Shown here: piece after piece, positions 11,173 through 22,815 of the stretch | Numbering within the stretch: position 1 is the stretch's first letter | How the letters are laid out: each line of letters starts with the position of its first letter | Assembly (NCBI GenBank): GCA_917880885.1 | Contig: OU862919.1 | Location: 47,405,058 to 47,469,057, forward strand | Source of the DNA: Limnephilus marmoratus | Lineage: Eukaryota > Arthropoda > Insecta > Trichoptera > Limnephilidae | Direction: 5' to 3' | DNA: 64,000 bases | Made by a program: the position numbers and the translations under genes | Notes under the pieces: model-generated | Told to the model about the DNA's origin: nothing | The model's input: only the letters and a program-made list of their open reading frames with translations | The model's database searches: none

Positions 11173-12960
11173 TCTGACAATCACGTCATTTCTCCACAAG
11201 TCGTAAAATCCACTGCAAGGCGAAGACGGTTGAGAAAGATTCAAATAAAAAACACTGTGGATATTCAAAAAATCGATTTTTGACGAAAATTTTTGTGAAA
11301 TTTGAAAATTGAAGATTTTAATGTGTGTGGAAATATTTCGTGAATAGGTAAGTTACCTGTGTCGGTAGCACAACACGGCGTATTACCCCAAAAATAAATC
11401 ACAATAGTACTTTTGACCTTGGAAATCTCAAATCATATCTCAGGCACCCAACGGATTATTTATTATTGTTAAGATTTTTGAAAAAAAAAAATACTTCGAG
11501 ATTTCAACTTTTGTGATATAAACATTGCATAATTTTTGTTTAGAAACGTTTTGGTGAAAAATCACCTCTAGGGTGCTGTAACGTCCAAAATTTATTAGCT
11601 CTAACCGCAAGTGTTTGCCTGCGGTATTTAAATTATTGTCGAAAAGAATGAAAGAGACAAACTGATGACGGATTCTCCACATACATGTATAAAATAACGC
11701 AGGAAGTGCCTTCTATACATGGAAACTTAATATACCTACAAAACAAAGTCTGGTTAGTTACACCATTTATAATTCAAGAATGGCTGGACCGATTTTTGTG
11801 ATCTTTGATTGTTTGGAATAGCTATTAAAACATCGAACAAATTCTCGATAAAAAATTATGAAGAAAAGTCTTTTCCTCAAACATTTTGTATGAAACAAAT
11901 TCTCATCTTTTGAACGAGCTGCAGCAATATTGTGATAAATATAATATTGAATAGTGTGTGAATTCTAAAAACTCAAAAACCTCAAATGTCAATGCACTGA
12001 TTTTTTTGCTTTTGTTCAACCCGTCTGCTTGTTTAGGAATAAATACATCCCAAAACACGTAATCGCGTTATACTTTCATAAGACCAAAAAGGTCCCGAAC
12101 GACCTTACATTTTAAAAGCTATATATCTCTCTTCCTCTCATGCAAGCCTATGTTTTTTTCTTTTAACCAGAAAGAGAACGAAATAATGATTCTTATTGTC
12201 TTGAAATATGAAAGTTATCTTCTATAGAAATTTTACAATCTCGATCCAAAGTGACGGTTTCTGATTTTTTGAGGCTTCCGGATTGTGAGGTGCGAATATA
12301 TGGAAACAAGCAGACGGGAACATCGAATGCTGCCCCTCTTTCTTACACACTAAATGTCAATAGTCCAAAATGAGACAAATTGTGAACGTATGTCTGAACC
12401 CCTCCAAAGGAAAAATACAATAATTAAGTAAGTGGAAAAGTAAGAAAATCACAAAAAATATAAATCCGTACACAACGCATCTACCGACAAAAACAAAACA
12501 CGGACAGTTGCGCATCGATAATTGCTTCATTGTGTAATTTTTAACTTAATAAAAAACTTAATTTAATTCAGCCAATAAGTTAACACAACAGTTACAGATT
12601 CGGATGCACGAATTAGAATGTTCATTTTATAATTTGATCATCTTTACAATAATATTATGACACAGGAAAAACATAAAACCCAATAAAACTGTTTTCGTTT
12701 TTTATTATGGAACCTACGGGCGTTTGCATGAAAAACGACGGTACAGATGATGAAACATTTGGTGGTTTTTGTTCTGTTTTTAGTCCCGAATTCTCGGAAT
12801 CCTAAAACAAAAGCCTCACAATTAATGATTCCCAGAGAACAATGGAAATGTTTTTATTCCTTTATTTTGTATTATTAACGACTCCACAAGGTTTCAGATC
12901 GTCAAAACTCACAATCAGTCATAAATACTATACGTCATCTGTTTAGGTTTCTTATTATTG
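11173..12960. other. long unassigned stretch
   Basis: No gene or repeat relative recognised. A short inverted pair around the word CCGTCTGCTTGTTT is seen at 12021-12036 and 12304-12319. Open frames are short and without recognisable domains. Confidence 0.35.
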
Positions 12961-12961
12961 A

Positions 12962-14108
12962 CTCCCTCCTAGTGCAATCCCTCCAGGTCCAATTCTATTT
13001 ATAATTTACATAAATGATATTATCAAAACTATTAAACATTGCAAAATTAGACTATTTGCAGACGATACCTTAATCTATATTTCGTGTGAAGATTACATAG
13101 AATCAATTAATAAAATAAACGAAGACCTACAAAATATAGCAAAATGGCTGAAATTAAACAAGTTGAAACTGAACGTAAACAAAACAAAATATATGGAAAT
13201 AGGCAATAAAACATGTAACACAGGGTTAAATTTGACAATTAATGGTGAAAAAATTGGAAAAGTAAATGAAATCAAATACCTGGGTGTAATACTCGACTCA
13301 AAACTGACTTTCACAGCAAACTTTGAATATGTGCTAAAAAAGGTATCAAAAAAGGAAAATTTTCTTAGAAGACTAAGACGTTAATTAAATAGAAACACTA
13401 CGGAGCTCATTTATAAAACTATCGTTGCTCCACATTTGGACTTCTGCTCTACAATGTTATATTTGGCCAATGAAGGAAATTTGAACAAACTAGAAGTTAT
13501 ACAGCTATGAGATGTATACTGGGGAAAGGCAAATACGCAAGGATTAATCAAATGAGAGAGGAGCTAAATTGGATTCCAATAAAAAAGGGACTACTATTTA
13601 ATGTGTTAATTTATTGCATAAAATTATGAAAAATCAAATGCCAAATACTTTAAGAATGAAATTGTTTTTAATAGAGACATTCATAATTACGAAACCAGAA
13701 ATATAAACAGAGTTCGATTGCCACAAATAAAGAAATCAAAATCGCAGAACTGCCTAATGTACAGAAGACTAAAGATGTATGATGAAATGCCTGAAAGTAT
13801 GAAGAATGAAGAAAGAATGAATGTATTTAAAAAGAAATGTTATGCTTACTGTAAAAATATTTAAATTTATCAAATGAATGGTTAGGGAACGTACCCAAAC
13901 TACGTGACCAACTTTTTGCAATTTTTAACCCCCCCCCCCCCCGGTGACCAAAATCCTAAGCAACCCGCCGCTCATTTGTATGGAGCGTGACCTTTTGAAG
14001 ACCCCCCCCCCTAAAAGTGTCACGTAGTATGGGTACGTTCCCTTACATTGTGCTTATTAGTTTATATTCATGTAGTATAAACTAACTCAATAATAATAAT
14101 AAAAAAAA
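12962..14108 (+). pseudogene. jockey/CR1-like LINE, 3' part with RT core, interrupted by MITE D3
   Basis: Begins inside RT at PGPILFIIYINDI, followed by KIRLFADDTLIYIS (catalytic ADD box), LKLNKLKLNVNKTKYM, EIKYLGVILDSKLTF and, after stops, TIVAPHLDFCSTM. The reading frame breaks after 13384. Remaining C-terminal coding runs to about 13860; the 3' UTR is split by MITE D3 (13885-14042) and ends in AATAATAATAATAAAA. No endonuclease remains. Confidence 0.85.
13885..14042. mobile_element. Harbinger-type MITE, family D copy 3 (TSD TTA)
   Basis: Inverted GGGAACGTACCC ends, C tracts, flanked by TTA on both sides. It lies in the 3' UTR of the LINE at 12962-14108. Confidence 0.9.
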
Positions 14109-14112
14109 ATCG

Positions 14113-14330
14113 ATTGATAAGGATTGACAGGATAACTTTCAGTATCTTCTCATCCTTCCCTAGCATGATTGCAGATCGCCAACGAATTAGTAACAGTTCA
14201 TAATGACTAAGGGTTCTTAATATAATCGGAATCAACTATTGTTTGTAAGTTAGCGATCTGCAGTTGTCTTAGGGAAAGATTAGAACTGCCCGAAAGTTAT
14301 CCTATCAATCCTTATCGATCGATAAAACCC
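14113..14330. mobile_element. small foldback MITE
   Basis: Long imperfect inverted repeats: GATAAGGATTGACAGGATAA at the left and TTATCCTATCAATCCTTATC at the right, continuing inward through ATTGCAGATCGC / GCGATCTGCAG. A possible ATCGAT duplication lies outside. No coding capacity. Confidence 0.7.
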
Positions 14331-14994
14331 AATATCAATACGATATTGATCAAATCCGTCATCGATGGTCAGTTATCAATATTTTCGAGCACGGTCAGAT
14401 ATTCCGACCGACGACTAATAAATTTTAGCGCGGCCTCCATAGTATCAGATAAGTTTCGGTTAAATATCAATATGCACATTTCACACAGCACTCTTTTTAG
14501 AGTGAATTGTCTGTTTAAAAAAATGATACACATATTTTTGAATAATTTCGTTCATTACCTACGCAAAATGCTGGCTTATTAAAGGAACGAATTGAAGCTC
14601 TTAGAATCGAAAGTTGTCGCGATTCGTAGTTTTAAATAAAGCAAATAAAACGCATTCAATTTATTACGTTCGATTTTTGAGAAACGAAAATGGTTGAAAT
14701 ATGACTAAAGGCCTCATTAACTAATTAACCCCCTGTTTAGTGTCAAAAGGTAAATGCGGACTGCCAATGCGTAGTATTTCAATGTAAAATTGCCAATTTA
14801 TTATTATTTTAAATTGACATATCGGGTTGTGAATTCGTAGACAGATTCGCAAATATTGCCGGCGTATATCGATTTTTTTTTTCCTGTCAATATCGGTTCG
14901 GCTATCAACAGCGAAACCGTGCTCGGTTATCTATATACAATCATTGGAAGTTACGCCGATCGATCCGATATTTTAAAGTTAACATAAAAAATGT
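14331..14994. other. unassigned AT-rich stretch
   Basis: No gene recognised; some short GATCGATAT-type words. It ends at the start of repeat B. Confidence 0.35.
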
Positions 14995-15687
14995 TTATTT
15001 TTAGTATAATAAGGTTATACCATAGGTTTTTGGCAGATTTGTTAATTAACTAACTAACCATCACGCCGTTTCAGCAGGGGTAGGCAGAGAGGACAGACCG
15101 CCAAACATCCCGGTCTTATTTTATTTTATTTTATTTTATTTATTTATTTTCGGGAAATCGACAGTTTACATTTTTACAGTTTGTACATGTTTGTATAGCC
15201 AAAATAAAACCAATTATGGATTTCCTCCATGTGACTTTACCTCTGATTAACAGCATAATAAAAAAAATTAAATAATAAATTTATAATAAAGCATTATGAG
15301 ATCAAAAATTTTATAAAACAAAAGATTAAGTATATAAAACTAAAATTTACATAAAACATAAAATATCAATACATTGGTAACCATAAGAAGCCAGATTGTA
15401 CATATAAATCAAATCACAACAGAATTAAAGATAAACGATAGAAACATAGACACATAACATATTCATGAAACATCAGAGAAATACTCTTTTATGTACCCCT
15501 TATATTTGGTAGGTTCGGAATTGAAAATGTCCACCTTGGATAATATGCTATTGTAACTATTGCATAGTCTGTTCAGACAAGAATTTTGCTTGCAGTTTGT
15601 CTTGCATTGATCAACCCTGAACAGGACAGAAGAGCGTGTTGTACGCGCAGGTACATTAAATTGAATTTTATTTAGCAACTCTGGGCA

Positions 15688-16464
15688 TTAAATATTATTG
15701 TTAACTAATTTATACAGGAATATTGCATCCTTATGATGCCTTCGTACACTCAATGAATCAATTTTAAAGTATGAAGCTGCCTCTGCATAATTATTAAATC
15801 TTACATATGACTTGTAACAAAGATATTTGAGGAATTTGTTTTGAATTGCTTCAATTTTGTTCGTATGGATTTTATAAAATGGAGACCAAACAACTGACGC
15901 GAACTCCAAATGACTTCGTACGTAGGCAAAGTAGAGTTGCTTAATGACGTTGATACTATTAAAAAGTTTTGTGTTTCTCATGATAAAACCTAACATTTTA
16001 GCAGCTTTATTTGTGATTTGTTGTATATGAAGGTTGTATTGTAGTTTACTATCAAGGGTTATTCCAAGATCACGAATATCTGAGACTGTTGCAATGTTGT
16101 TGTTATTTATAGAATAATTAAATAATGTTTTATTTTTATTTCTTGAAAAGGTAATATGATGACATTTTGAGACATTTAGAAATAGTTGATTTTGTTGGCA
16201 ATAGGTAAATATATTGTTTAAATCATGTTGTAAATTGACGCAATCGTTTAGACTTTTTATTGGCTTGTATAGCTTGGCATCATCAACAAATAATTCTATT
16301 TCAGAGTATTTAACAACATTGACCAAATCATTGATATATAAAATGAAAAATAATGGTCCGAGATGTGAACCCTGTTGGATCCCAGAGGAAATTTCACTGA
16401 AATCTGATTCGAAACCCTTTATTGCTACTGCCTGTGATCTCTGAGTATATAAGATGTAACCCAA
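15688..16464 (-). pseudogene. jockey-like LINE ORF2: C-terminal RT, after frameshift
   Basis: Continues the previous frame with a 40-base overlap. It has GIQQGSHLGPLFFILYIND (normally PQGSxLGPLLF) and the catalytic box as FVDDAKLY in place of the usual FADD. Thumb motifs follow: LFLNVSKCHHITF, DLGITLDSKLQYN, YFAYVRSHLEFASVVWSPF and KIEAIQNKFLKYL. The frame stops at 15688; a further frame (15463-15678) gives NVPARTTRSSVLF, the family's C-terminal end. Two breaks make the copy inactive, but divergence is modest, suggesting recent insertion. Confidence 0.9.
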
Positions 16465-18326
16465 CGAAATAAATTACCACGTATACCTAATGACCAAAGT
16501 TTTCTGAGTAATAGTTTTTGATTAATTTTATCAAATGCTTTGGCAAAGTCTGTATAAATGATATCTACTTGAGTGCGGTTGTCCATGTGATCGACAATGA
16601 ATTCAGTAAGAAGAACGAGGTTACTTTCCACATTTCTGCCTTTTGTAAAACCGTGTTGCTTTGTTGTAATGATGTGATTCAGTTGTGGGCTTAGATATTT
16701 GTAAACAATTTTTTCCATTAACTTACTGAATATTGTTAGTTTTGAAATCGGCCGATAGTTTTTAACATTATTTTTTTCACCATTTTTGTGGATTGGTGTT
16801 ACATAGGCTCTTTTCCATATTTCAGGTACCGTGCCTTCGTTCATTGATTTATTATATATAATGCAGAGAGGTTTTGCAAGTGTTTCCGCGCAATTAACTA
16901 TAAAGTATGAGGGAATGTCATCACACCCCGCGCTTGTGTTTATGTCAAGAGCTTTTATTTCTTTTAAGATTATTTCTCGTGTGAATTTGACCGTGGTGAT
17001 ATTTATGTTATTTGTGTTTTCTGGTATGTCGAAGTCTGGTAGGTTATTATCGTTTATGTAAACTGATTGGAAATATTCCATGAAAATATTGCATATGTCT
17101 TGGCCATTTTCTGCTTTTTTGTCATCTAGGTGCATCGTCCTTGGAAGAGACGATTGTGTTTTTTTCATGTTATTAAAATGATTCCAGAAGAGTTTAGGAT
17201 TACCATTTATGCTATTTTCAGCAGTATGTATATAATTAATGTAGAGTTGTTGTGCGATACGTTTTTGTCTAGATCTTAAGAGAGAAAACGTTTGATAGTC
17301 ACGTGGATTTTGAAATTTTTTAAAATTTTTATGGTATTTATTTTTCTCTTTAATTATTTTTATGAGCGATGATGTGTACCACGGCGGATAATTACAATTT
17401 TTAGCTGGTTTAGTTGGTACATAATTTATTTTAATGTTGTTTAATATGTTGTAGAAGACGTCAGTTGCGGGTTGAGTATTCAAATGGTTAAGTTTATGAT
17501 CCCAATCAATTTCGTTTAATTTTGTGTTTATTATTGAATATTCCGCTTTTCTGTATAGTAATATTTGTTTTGCGTTAGTTTTCAGGTTTTTATTTATTTT
17601 TTTAATAGGAATTGAAATTAGCAGTGTTTTATGATAAATATCTTCTGGTACTAATGAGATATTATTGTGCCTAATTTTCAGTGGTATGTTGCTTACAGCT
17701 AAGTCGAGAATGCGATTATTTATACTATTACTCTGAGAGTTATATTGTTTCAGATTATTAAATGATAAAAATTGTGTAAAGTTCAAATGGGCGGGATTCA
17801 ATGAATTGATTGGTTCAGTACACATATAATCACAGTTCTCATTAATTGGTAGCCAATGTAAGTGAGATAGATTGTAATCTCCTACCAAAATGAAACTATC
17901 ATTATTGTTGTTATCTGTCATAATTTGTGATGTTTTGTTTATGTGAGACATAATATTTATGAGGTGTTTACTGTCAGGTGCAATATATGAAGTGCATATG
18001 TGAATTTTTTTACCGGGAAGTGAAATCGTTACCCATATGTCTTCCGCCTCTGATCCCCATTCTATTTTTTGTTCAGAAATTAATTTATTTTTTACTGCGA
18101 TTAAAACTCCACCACCGCGATTCTGTTTGAGGTTATGGTAATCTCTATCTCTTCTGTAAACATGGTATCTTGGATCGAAAAGTTCCTCATTAAATATTGA
18201 ATTGTTAAGCCATGTTTCAGTGAGACATATAATGTCATAGTTGTTTAATAGTACATTTTGAAGAAAGGTGTTCGTTTTAGTTCTGAGGCCTCTTAAGTTT
18301 TGATAATATAATTCTAGAGATTCCAT
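16425..18326 (-). pseudogene. jockey-like LINE ORF2: endonuclease and N-terminal RT
   Basis: 633 codons without interruption. Residues 1-230 form an AP-like endonuclease: YYQNLRGLRTK near the start, ICLTETWLN, GGGVLIAV, FILVGDYNLSHLHW (catalytic GD-N motif), with a degenerate RILDLAVSN segment. Reverse transcriptase begins around residue 440: AGCDDIPSYFI, WKRAYVTPIHKNGEKN, YRPISKL, EKIVYKYL, QHGFTKGRNVESNL, and VDIIYTDFAKAFDKI (first catalytic Asp in DFAKAFD). It ends in WVTSYILRDHRQ, where a frameshift passes to the next frame. It nicks target DNA and copies its RNA at the nick. Confidence 0.9.
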
Positions 18327-19318
18327 TTTAATGATGCAATAAGTTAATATGATGGTTCTTATGTTAATATGAATATGGTTAATATGAATGTTCTAAGAGT
18401 TATTGATGGAAATATTGTATTTTTTTAGTTTTTCTAGGTCGATAAATGAGTTTATGCAATAGTGATGGCACACATTCCTTGCCTCGTTTACATTCAAACA
18501 ACGTCTCATACATTCTCTTCTATTATTCTGACACTTGACATGGCTATTATCTGAATTCACTTGGTCGTGCCATGTCTTTCTTGGGCGTCCTCGATTTCTT
18601 CTACCATTGACATTTGCGCCATATATTCTCCTTACACTCCTTTCCTCGTTCATTCGCTCTACATGCCCAAACCATCGGAGCGTTCCTTTCTTGATCTTAC
18701 TCATTACGCTTACATCAGCCTTGCATTCTTTGCGGATTTTCACATTTCTCATACGCTCATACATGGTTTTAGCGCACATACGCCTCAGGGATCTCATTTC
18801 ATTTGAGATTTGTTAAATTTTCAAAAAAGATTTTGTTTTACCACACCCATTTCAAATCATATAATCATGCAGAAAATTAAATCAATACATTATCTAGGTA
18901 TCGCATGTTTTAGAATTTTAATTTTAGTTTAAATAAAATCATTAAAAAATATATACGTGACGAAAATTGGTCCGTTTATGTATTTATTTGCGCACTTACA
19001 AACTAATATATTTCAGATTTTTTTAACATTCTTATTTAACTTAGACATTGTTGAAAAATGATAAATACTTATAATCAAAAAATAATTACAAAAAGTACAT
19101 TATTTTAATAGTTTTATCATCACGCCTTTCAGCATTTTTGGATGTAGGTATAAATTAAAGTAAATTTGGAATGAAATAAAATCGATATTGAGTTATAATT
19201 TTAAAAAGCTGGTACGGAAAATAATTCATCTTTCTCATTGTAACCGCCTTGCACGATCGTAAGAACAACTTTCGACGAAATGTGGATTTTCGGCCGCTGA
19301 CTGGTTAAACGCTCTTAA

Positions 19319-19937
19319 CATGCGTAAAACATAAGCAGTATTAAAGGAAACAATAAATCTTTATAAATGTAAATAAAACATATATGTAAATGGAGAATGA
19401 AGATTAGAAGGATGGTATTATAAGTAGTTTGGTGATTCATGCCCTTTTTTTGAGTAGTAACCACGTGTAACTATGTTTGACACCAACTGTTTTCATATCC
19501 AATCAACAAACCAAACACCTTGTAACTATAATAATTAGTGATAACATTCCAATTTCCAATCATTCAACAATCGATCGCGATTCTTATACATCTTATAACC
19601 AAACATCCTTCCGTTGGATCGAATTATCAACAAACACCGTTGTTTGATGATTCTTGCACCATCAACAGTATTATCATTTTCCTGTTGGCTGGAACCACAG
19701 GTATTTGTTTATGCCAAGTAATGTTTATGCGTTCACTCGTCGGTCTCTCAATCGAATCACTTTCGTTGTCGGATACTAGTGATATATTTATTCAAGGCTG
19801 TTGAGTTGGATCGCCGATCGCTGTATAGACTGTATAGTCAGAGGCGCTGCATCAATGTGATTAAATAGTGCTGTGTAATCGGGCGACAGTATCGCGGGGT
19901 GGCCTTTTTGTAATGCGGTTCTAATTTATCTATCTTA
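19319..19937. other. unassigned stretch
   Basis: No gene or repeat relative recognised. Confidence 0.35.
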
Positions 19938-19939
19938 TA

Positions 19940-20247
19940 CAGGGTGTTAAGGGACGTACTTGACTTACTTTAACCAGTGATTCCTGACATTATTTGGAGT
20001 AAAAAATGTAAATCAAATTTTGGTCTCCGGTGACTTTTTTTGACGAGTTTTTTATTTTCAAAATTTTTTTCTTCAAAATCAAACAAAAAAAAATGTCGTC
20101 ACTGGTCACTCAGCCGGGTGTCTGACGAACCCCTTACCCCGCCTCCAACTGTTCAACAACTAGCATTTTTTTTATGTTTTTGTAGAAAAAAAAAAATGTC
20201 ACCGGAGACCAAAATTTCATAAGTCAAGTACGTCCCTTAACACCCTG
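19940..20247. mobile_element. Tc1/mariner-type MITE, family E copy 1 (TSD TA)
   Basis: Ends CAGGGTGTTAAGGGACGTAC inverted at both ends, flanked by TA (19938-19939, 20248-20249). The interior inverted arms extend through GGTCTCCGGTGAC. It sits at the very start of a Helitron-like element. A 60-codon frame inside is a by-product. Confidence 0.85.
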
Positions 20248-20249
20248 TA

Positions 20250-20569
20250 TATAAAAATGAATCGCCGAATGTGTTGCTAAGCGCATAACTTTCGAACGAC
20301 TGCACCAAATTGGATAATTCTTTTTTTTGTGTGTTCGTTATTGTCAGGACAAGGTTTTTATAAAACTTCCGGTGAGCTCTGGCATTATGAAATTTGTATA
20401 AAAAAATTGCTATTGGTGGCACGCGAGGTTTGAAAACTGAATGTATGAAAAGTGGGAGGCAGGGAGAGATGGGGGAGGGGGTGGAGGGAGGGGGGTAGGG
20501 GGAGGAAGGGCGGTGAGAAGGGGGGATTTTTTATTAAATGGCATAGCAACGCATGCCGGGACCAGCTAG
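20250..20569 (+). mobile_element. Helitron-like element (family H), with CTAG 3' end
   Basis: 5' TATAAAAATGAATCGCCGAA with GTGTTGCTAAGCGC; 3' GCATGCCGGGACCAGCTAG followed by T. It contains the purine tract near 20450-20525. No helicase remains, so it is non-autonomous. Confidence 0.75.
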
Positions 20570-20660
20570 TTTCAGATAAATTTTAATCTACAATCTATAT
20601 ATATATATATATACAATCTTCTCGGTTTACCCGCGTAACGTAGTCCTTAAAAAGACTTTT

Positions 20661-20700
20661 CCTGATGTTTTAGACAGATCTCACTGTCCATCTTCAGAGG
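20661..20700 (-). ncRNA. decayed hammerhead-like motif
   Basis: Third Penelope repeat: the CTGAAGA core and stem II remain but the GAAAC segment reads TAAAAC, so the core is broken. Confidence 0.45.
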
Positions 20701-20907
20701 CCTTATATCTTGAGTTTTTGTCTCAAACTGATCGCTTTCGCGTGTCTGTTCGGTCCAGAAGCTAAGACTTAAGTGAGTGCATATCAAACCGAGAAAATTG
20801 TTCTACATCTTACACCCGTAAAATCTTTAACCAAAATATATATATATATGTAAAACACTTTTCTCGGTTTACCCGCGTAACGTAGTCCTGAGAAGGACTT
20901 TTTAACT

Positions 20908-20947
20908 CCTGACGTTTCGGACAGATCACACTGTCCATCTTCAGAGG
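20908..20947 (-). ncRNA. hammerhead-ribozyme-like motif (Penelope repeat)
   Basis: On the minus strand: CCT, then CTGAAGA (core), U, GGACAG-TGTGAT-CTGTCC (stem II, 6 bp), GAAA, then CGTC and AGG. The palindromic ACGU would form stem III between two copies; AGG/CCT gives a 3-bp stem I; GUC is the cleavage triplet. The single U before stem II is not canonical. Penelope-like elements are known to carry short dimeric hammerheads. Activity is inferred. Confidence 0.6.
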
Positions 20948-21015
20948 CCTTATGTCTTTAGCTTTTGTCTCAAACTGATAGCTTTCGCATGTCTGTTCGG
21001 TCCAGAATCCAAGAC

Positions 21016-21350
21016 TCAAGTGGTCGCTTTTGTTAACCTTGTAAACGGGATCAAGTAAAATTTCGCGCATTTTTGAGGTATAATCGCTTGTGTTCATTAT
21101 TACTGTCGCGTTGCCTTTATCTGCTGGTAAGACTATTATTTCTTTGTTCGAACGAAGTGCTTTAAGGGCTTTCAATTCTTCTAGTGATATATTTCTCTTA
21201 GGTTTTACGGCTTTTCTAAGTATATGACACGTTTCTTGTCGGATTATTTCGGCTTTGTCTAAGGGAAGTTTAGAGATGGACGATTCTACTGCGGTGATAA
21301 TATCTTCTTTTGGAATTTTTGAAGGTGTTACACTAAAATTGAAACCTTTT
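21016..21350 (-). pseudogene. Penelope-like element, N-terminal part of the RT ORF
   Basis: Encodes KALRSNKEIIVLPADKGNA followed by TVIMNTSDYTSKMREIL, the strongly conserved block that precedes the RT core in Penelope-like proteins; upstream is FNFSVTPSKIPKEDIITAVE. The frame runs from the inverted repeat on the right into the repeat on the left, so the RT catalytic core and GIY-YIG endonuclease are absent. Confidence 0.85.
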
Positions 21351-21414
21351 GCCAGTACTGACCGAACAGACATGCGAAAGCTATCAGTTTGAGACAAAAG
21401 CTAAAGACATAAGG

Positions 21415-21454
21415 CCTCTGAAGATGGACAGTGTGATCTGTCCGAAACGTCAGG
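21415..21454 (+). ncRNA. hammerhead-ribozyme-like motif, inverted copy
   Basis: Same elements as 20908-20947 on the plus strand. All core bases are intact. Confidence 0.6.
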
Positions 21455-21819
21455 AGTTAAAAAGTCCTTCTCAGGACTACGTTACGCGGGTAAACCGAGA
21501 AAAGTGTTTTACATCTTACACCCGTGAAAACCTTAACCATAACATATATATATATATATATAAATCAATATATGTTCGCTTCTATGTATATGAGTTGTCT
21601 ATGCATAGGAAATGTTTGAAACTTTCAAAATACCGTCTCTCCACCCTTGCAAAGGTTTCTGGATTATTACAACCACATGACAATACATCTGAAAAGTTTT
21701 TTTAATCATTACAAAAACTCTCACGAAACTGTCAAGAATGTCACGATTGAGCATGCCATTTTGTAAACCATCGATTGTTAATCAAAATTCTATTTTCGAA
21801 TAAACTCTTGAAATTTTTT

Positions 21820-22390
21820 TAATTTTTAGTATAATAAGGTTATTCCATAGGTCGTTGGCAGATTTGTTAAATTTTCAAAAAAGATTTAGTATTATACCAC
21901 ACCCATTTCAAATAATATAATCATGCAGTAAAATAAATCAATACATTATCTAGCAAACGCATGTTTTAGAATTTTAATTTTAGTTGCAATAAAATCATTA
22001 AAAAATATGTACATACATGTGTTTCTTGACGAAAATTGGTCCATTTGTGTATTTATTTGCGAACTTACAAACTAATATATTTCAGATTTTTTTAACATTC
22101 TTATTAAATTTAGACATTATTGAAAAATGACTAATACTTATAATCAAAATATAACTACAAAAAGTACATTATTTTAACAGTTTTATCATCACGCCTTTCA
22201 GCATTTTTGTATGAAGGTATAAATTAAAGCTAATTTGAATTGTAATAAATTCGATATTGAGTTAAAATTTTAAAAAGCTGGTACGGAGAATAATTAATCT
22301 TTCTCATTGTAACCGCCCTGCACGATCGTAAGAACAACTTTCGACGAAATGTGGATTTTCGTCCGCTGGCTGGTTAAACGCTCTTAAAGG
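21820..22390 (+). repeat. dispersed repeat B, copy 2 (uninterrupted)
   Basis: TTTTTAGTATAATAAGG to GTGGATTTTCGTCCGC and ACGCTCTTAA; AT-rich, no terminal inverted repeats and no coding. Serves as the empty-site reference for copies 1 and 3. Confidence 0.85.
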
Positions 22391-22815
22391 TCGTTTCAAT
22401 CTGCTAAGAGAGCAAGAATACTGAAAAAAGCGAGTAAAGTACCATATTGACAGTGTTTCCAAATATAAATACAAAAGAAAATCGGTATTTTCACCCTAAA
22501 ACCTGGTGATTTGATCCCGCGGGATTTCTGCAATATTTGTTGCCACGGATATGCGGAATTTTCATGTGGTGCGAAATTTTCATGTGAGGTTGATAAAAAT
22601 TCTGTACGTGATTGCGAGTTGAGTATCATGCGAAACATAAAAAAAATCATACCTCCGAATTTTAATATGAAGACATACAAACTGATTATAGTTCTATATA
22701 GCCAATGAATCCACCTATCTTTTGCAGATTATCACGTATTTGTTGGATTTATAAAATAATTATTATAAAATCGTAAACTTCTACTTAATTACTTACAAAT
22801 AAGGGAAAATTAAAT
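22391..22815. other. unassigned stretch
   Basis: No gene recognised; a block around 22650-22740 (CATACCTCCGAATTTTA, CTAATTATAGTTCTA-like) recurs at 52676-52760, so it is repetitive. Confidence 0.35.

Larger units (their letters stand above)
15118..18466 (-). mobile_element. nearly full-length jockey-like LINE
   Basis: About 3.35 kb, minus strand, ending in a TAAAA-type tail (15118-15150). It contains endonuclease and reverse transcriptase in one ORF broken by a single frameshift. No ORF1 is visible upstream, so the copy lacks the gag-like part. The junctions GGTCTT / GGCACAC with the RTE show no clear TSD. Confidence 0.9.
15046..18805 (-). mobile_element. 5'-truncated RTE LINE, host of a nested jockey-like LINE
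   Basis: An 11-base TSD AGATTTGTTAA (15035-15045, 18806-18816) frames it. The RTE C-terminus is on the minus strand from about 18797: MRSLRRMCAKTMYERMRN, KKGTLRWFGHVERMNEE, GRRNRGRPRKTWHDQ. Its tail continues at 15046-15117 after the jockey insertion. 5' truncation and a TSD are the normal signature of target-primed reverse transcription. Confidence 0.85.
14995..19318 (+). repeat. dispersed repeat B, copy 1, split by a nested RTE/jockey pair
   Basis: The left piece is 14995-15045 (TTTTTAGTATAATAAGG to GGCAGATTTGTTAA). The right piece is 18806-19318 (GATTTGTTAAATTTTCAAAA to GTGGATTTTCGGCCGC and ACGCTCTTAA). Together they match the uninterrupted copy at 21820-22390. The insert is flanked by AGATTTGTTAA. 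Confidence 0.85.
20616..21541 (-). mobile_element. Penelope-like element fragment with inverted and tandem pseudo-LTRs
   Basis: Two minus-oriented repeats (20616-20829, degenerate, and 20845-21015) and one plus-oriented repeat (21355-21541) share CTCGGTTTACCCGCGTAACG and the adjoining hammerhead-like block. Between them is a piece of Penelope coding sequence. An inverted partial copy at the 5' end is characteristic of Penelope-like retroelements. Confidence 0.8.

Noticed and set aside
12010..12320. Small inverted-repeat element
   Set aside because: Only about 14 bases pair; no TSD or second copy found.
16214..17061. Plus-strand frames of about 76 residues
   Set aside because: Antisense to the jockey-like reverse transcriptase.
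18535..18816. Plus-strand frames of 93 and 81 residues
   Set aside because: Antisense to the RTE C-terminal coding sequence.
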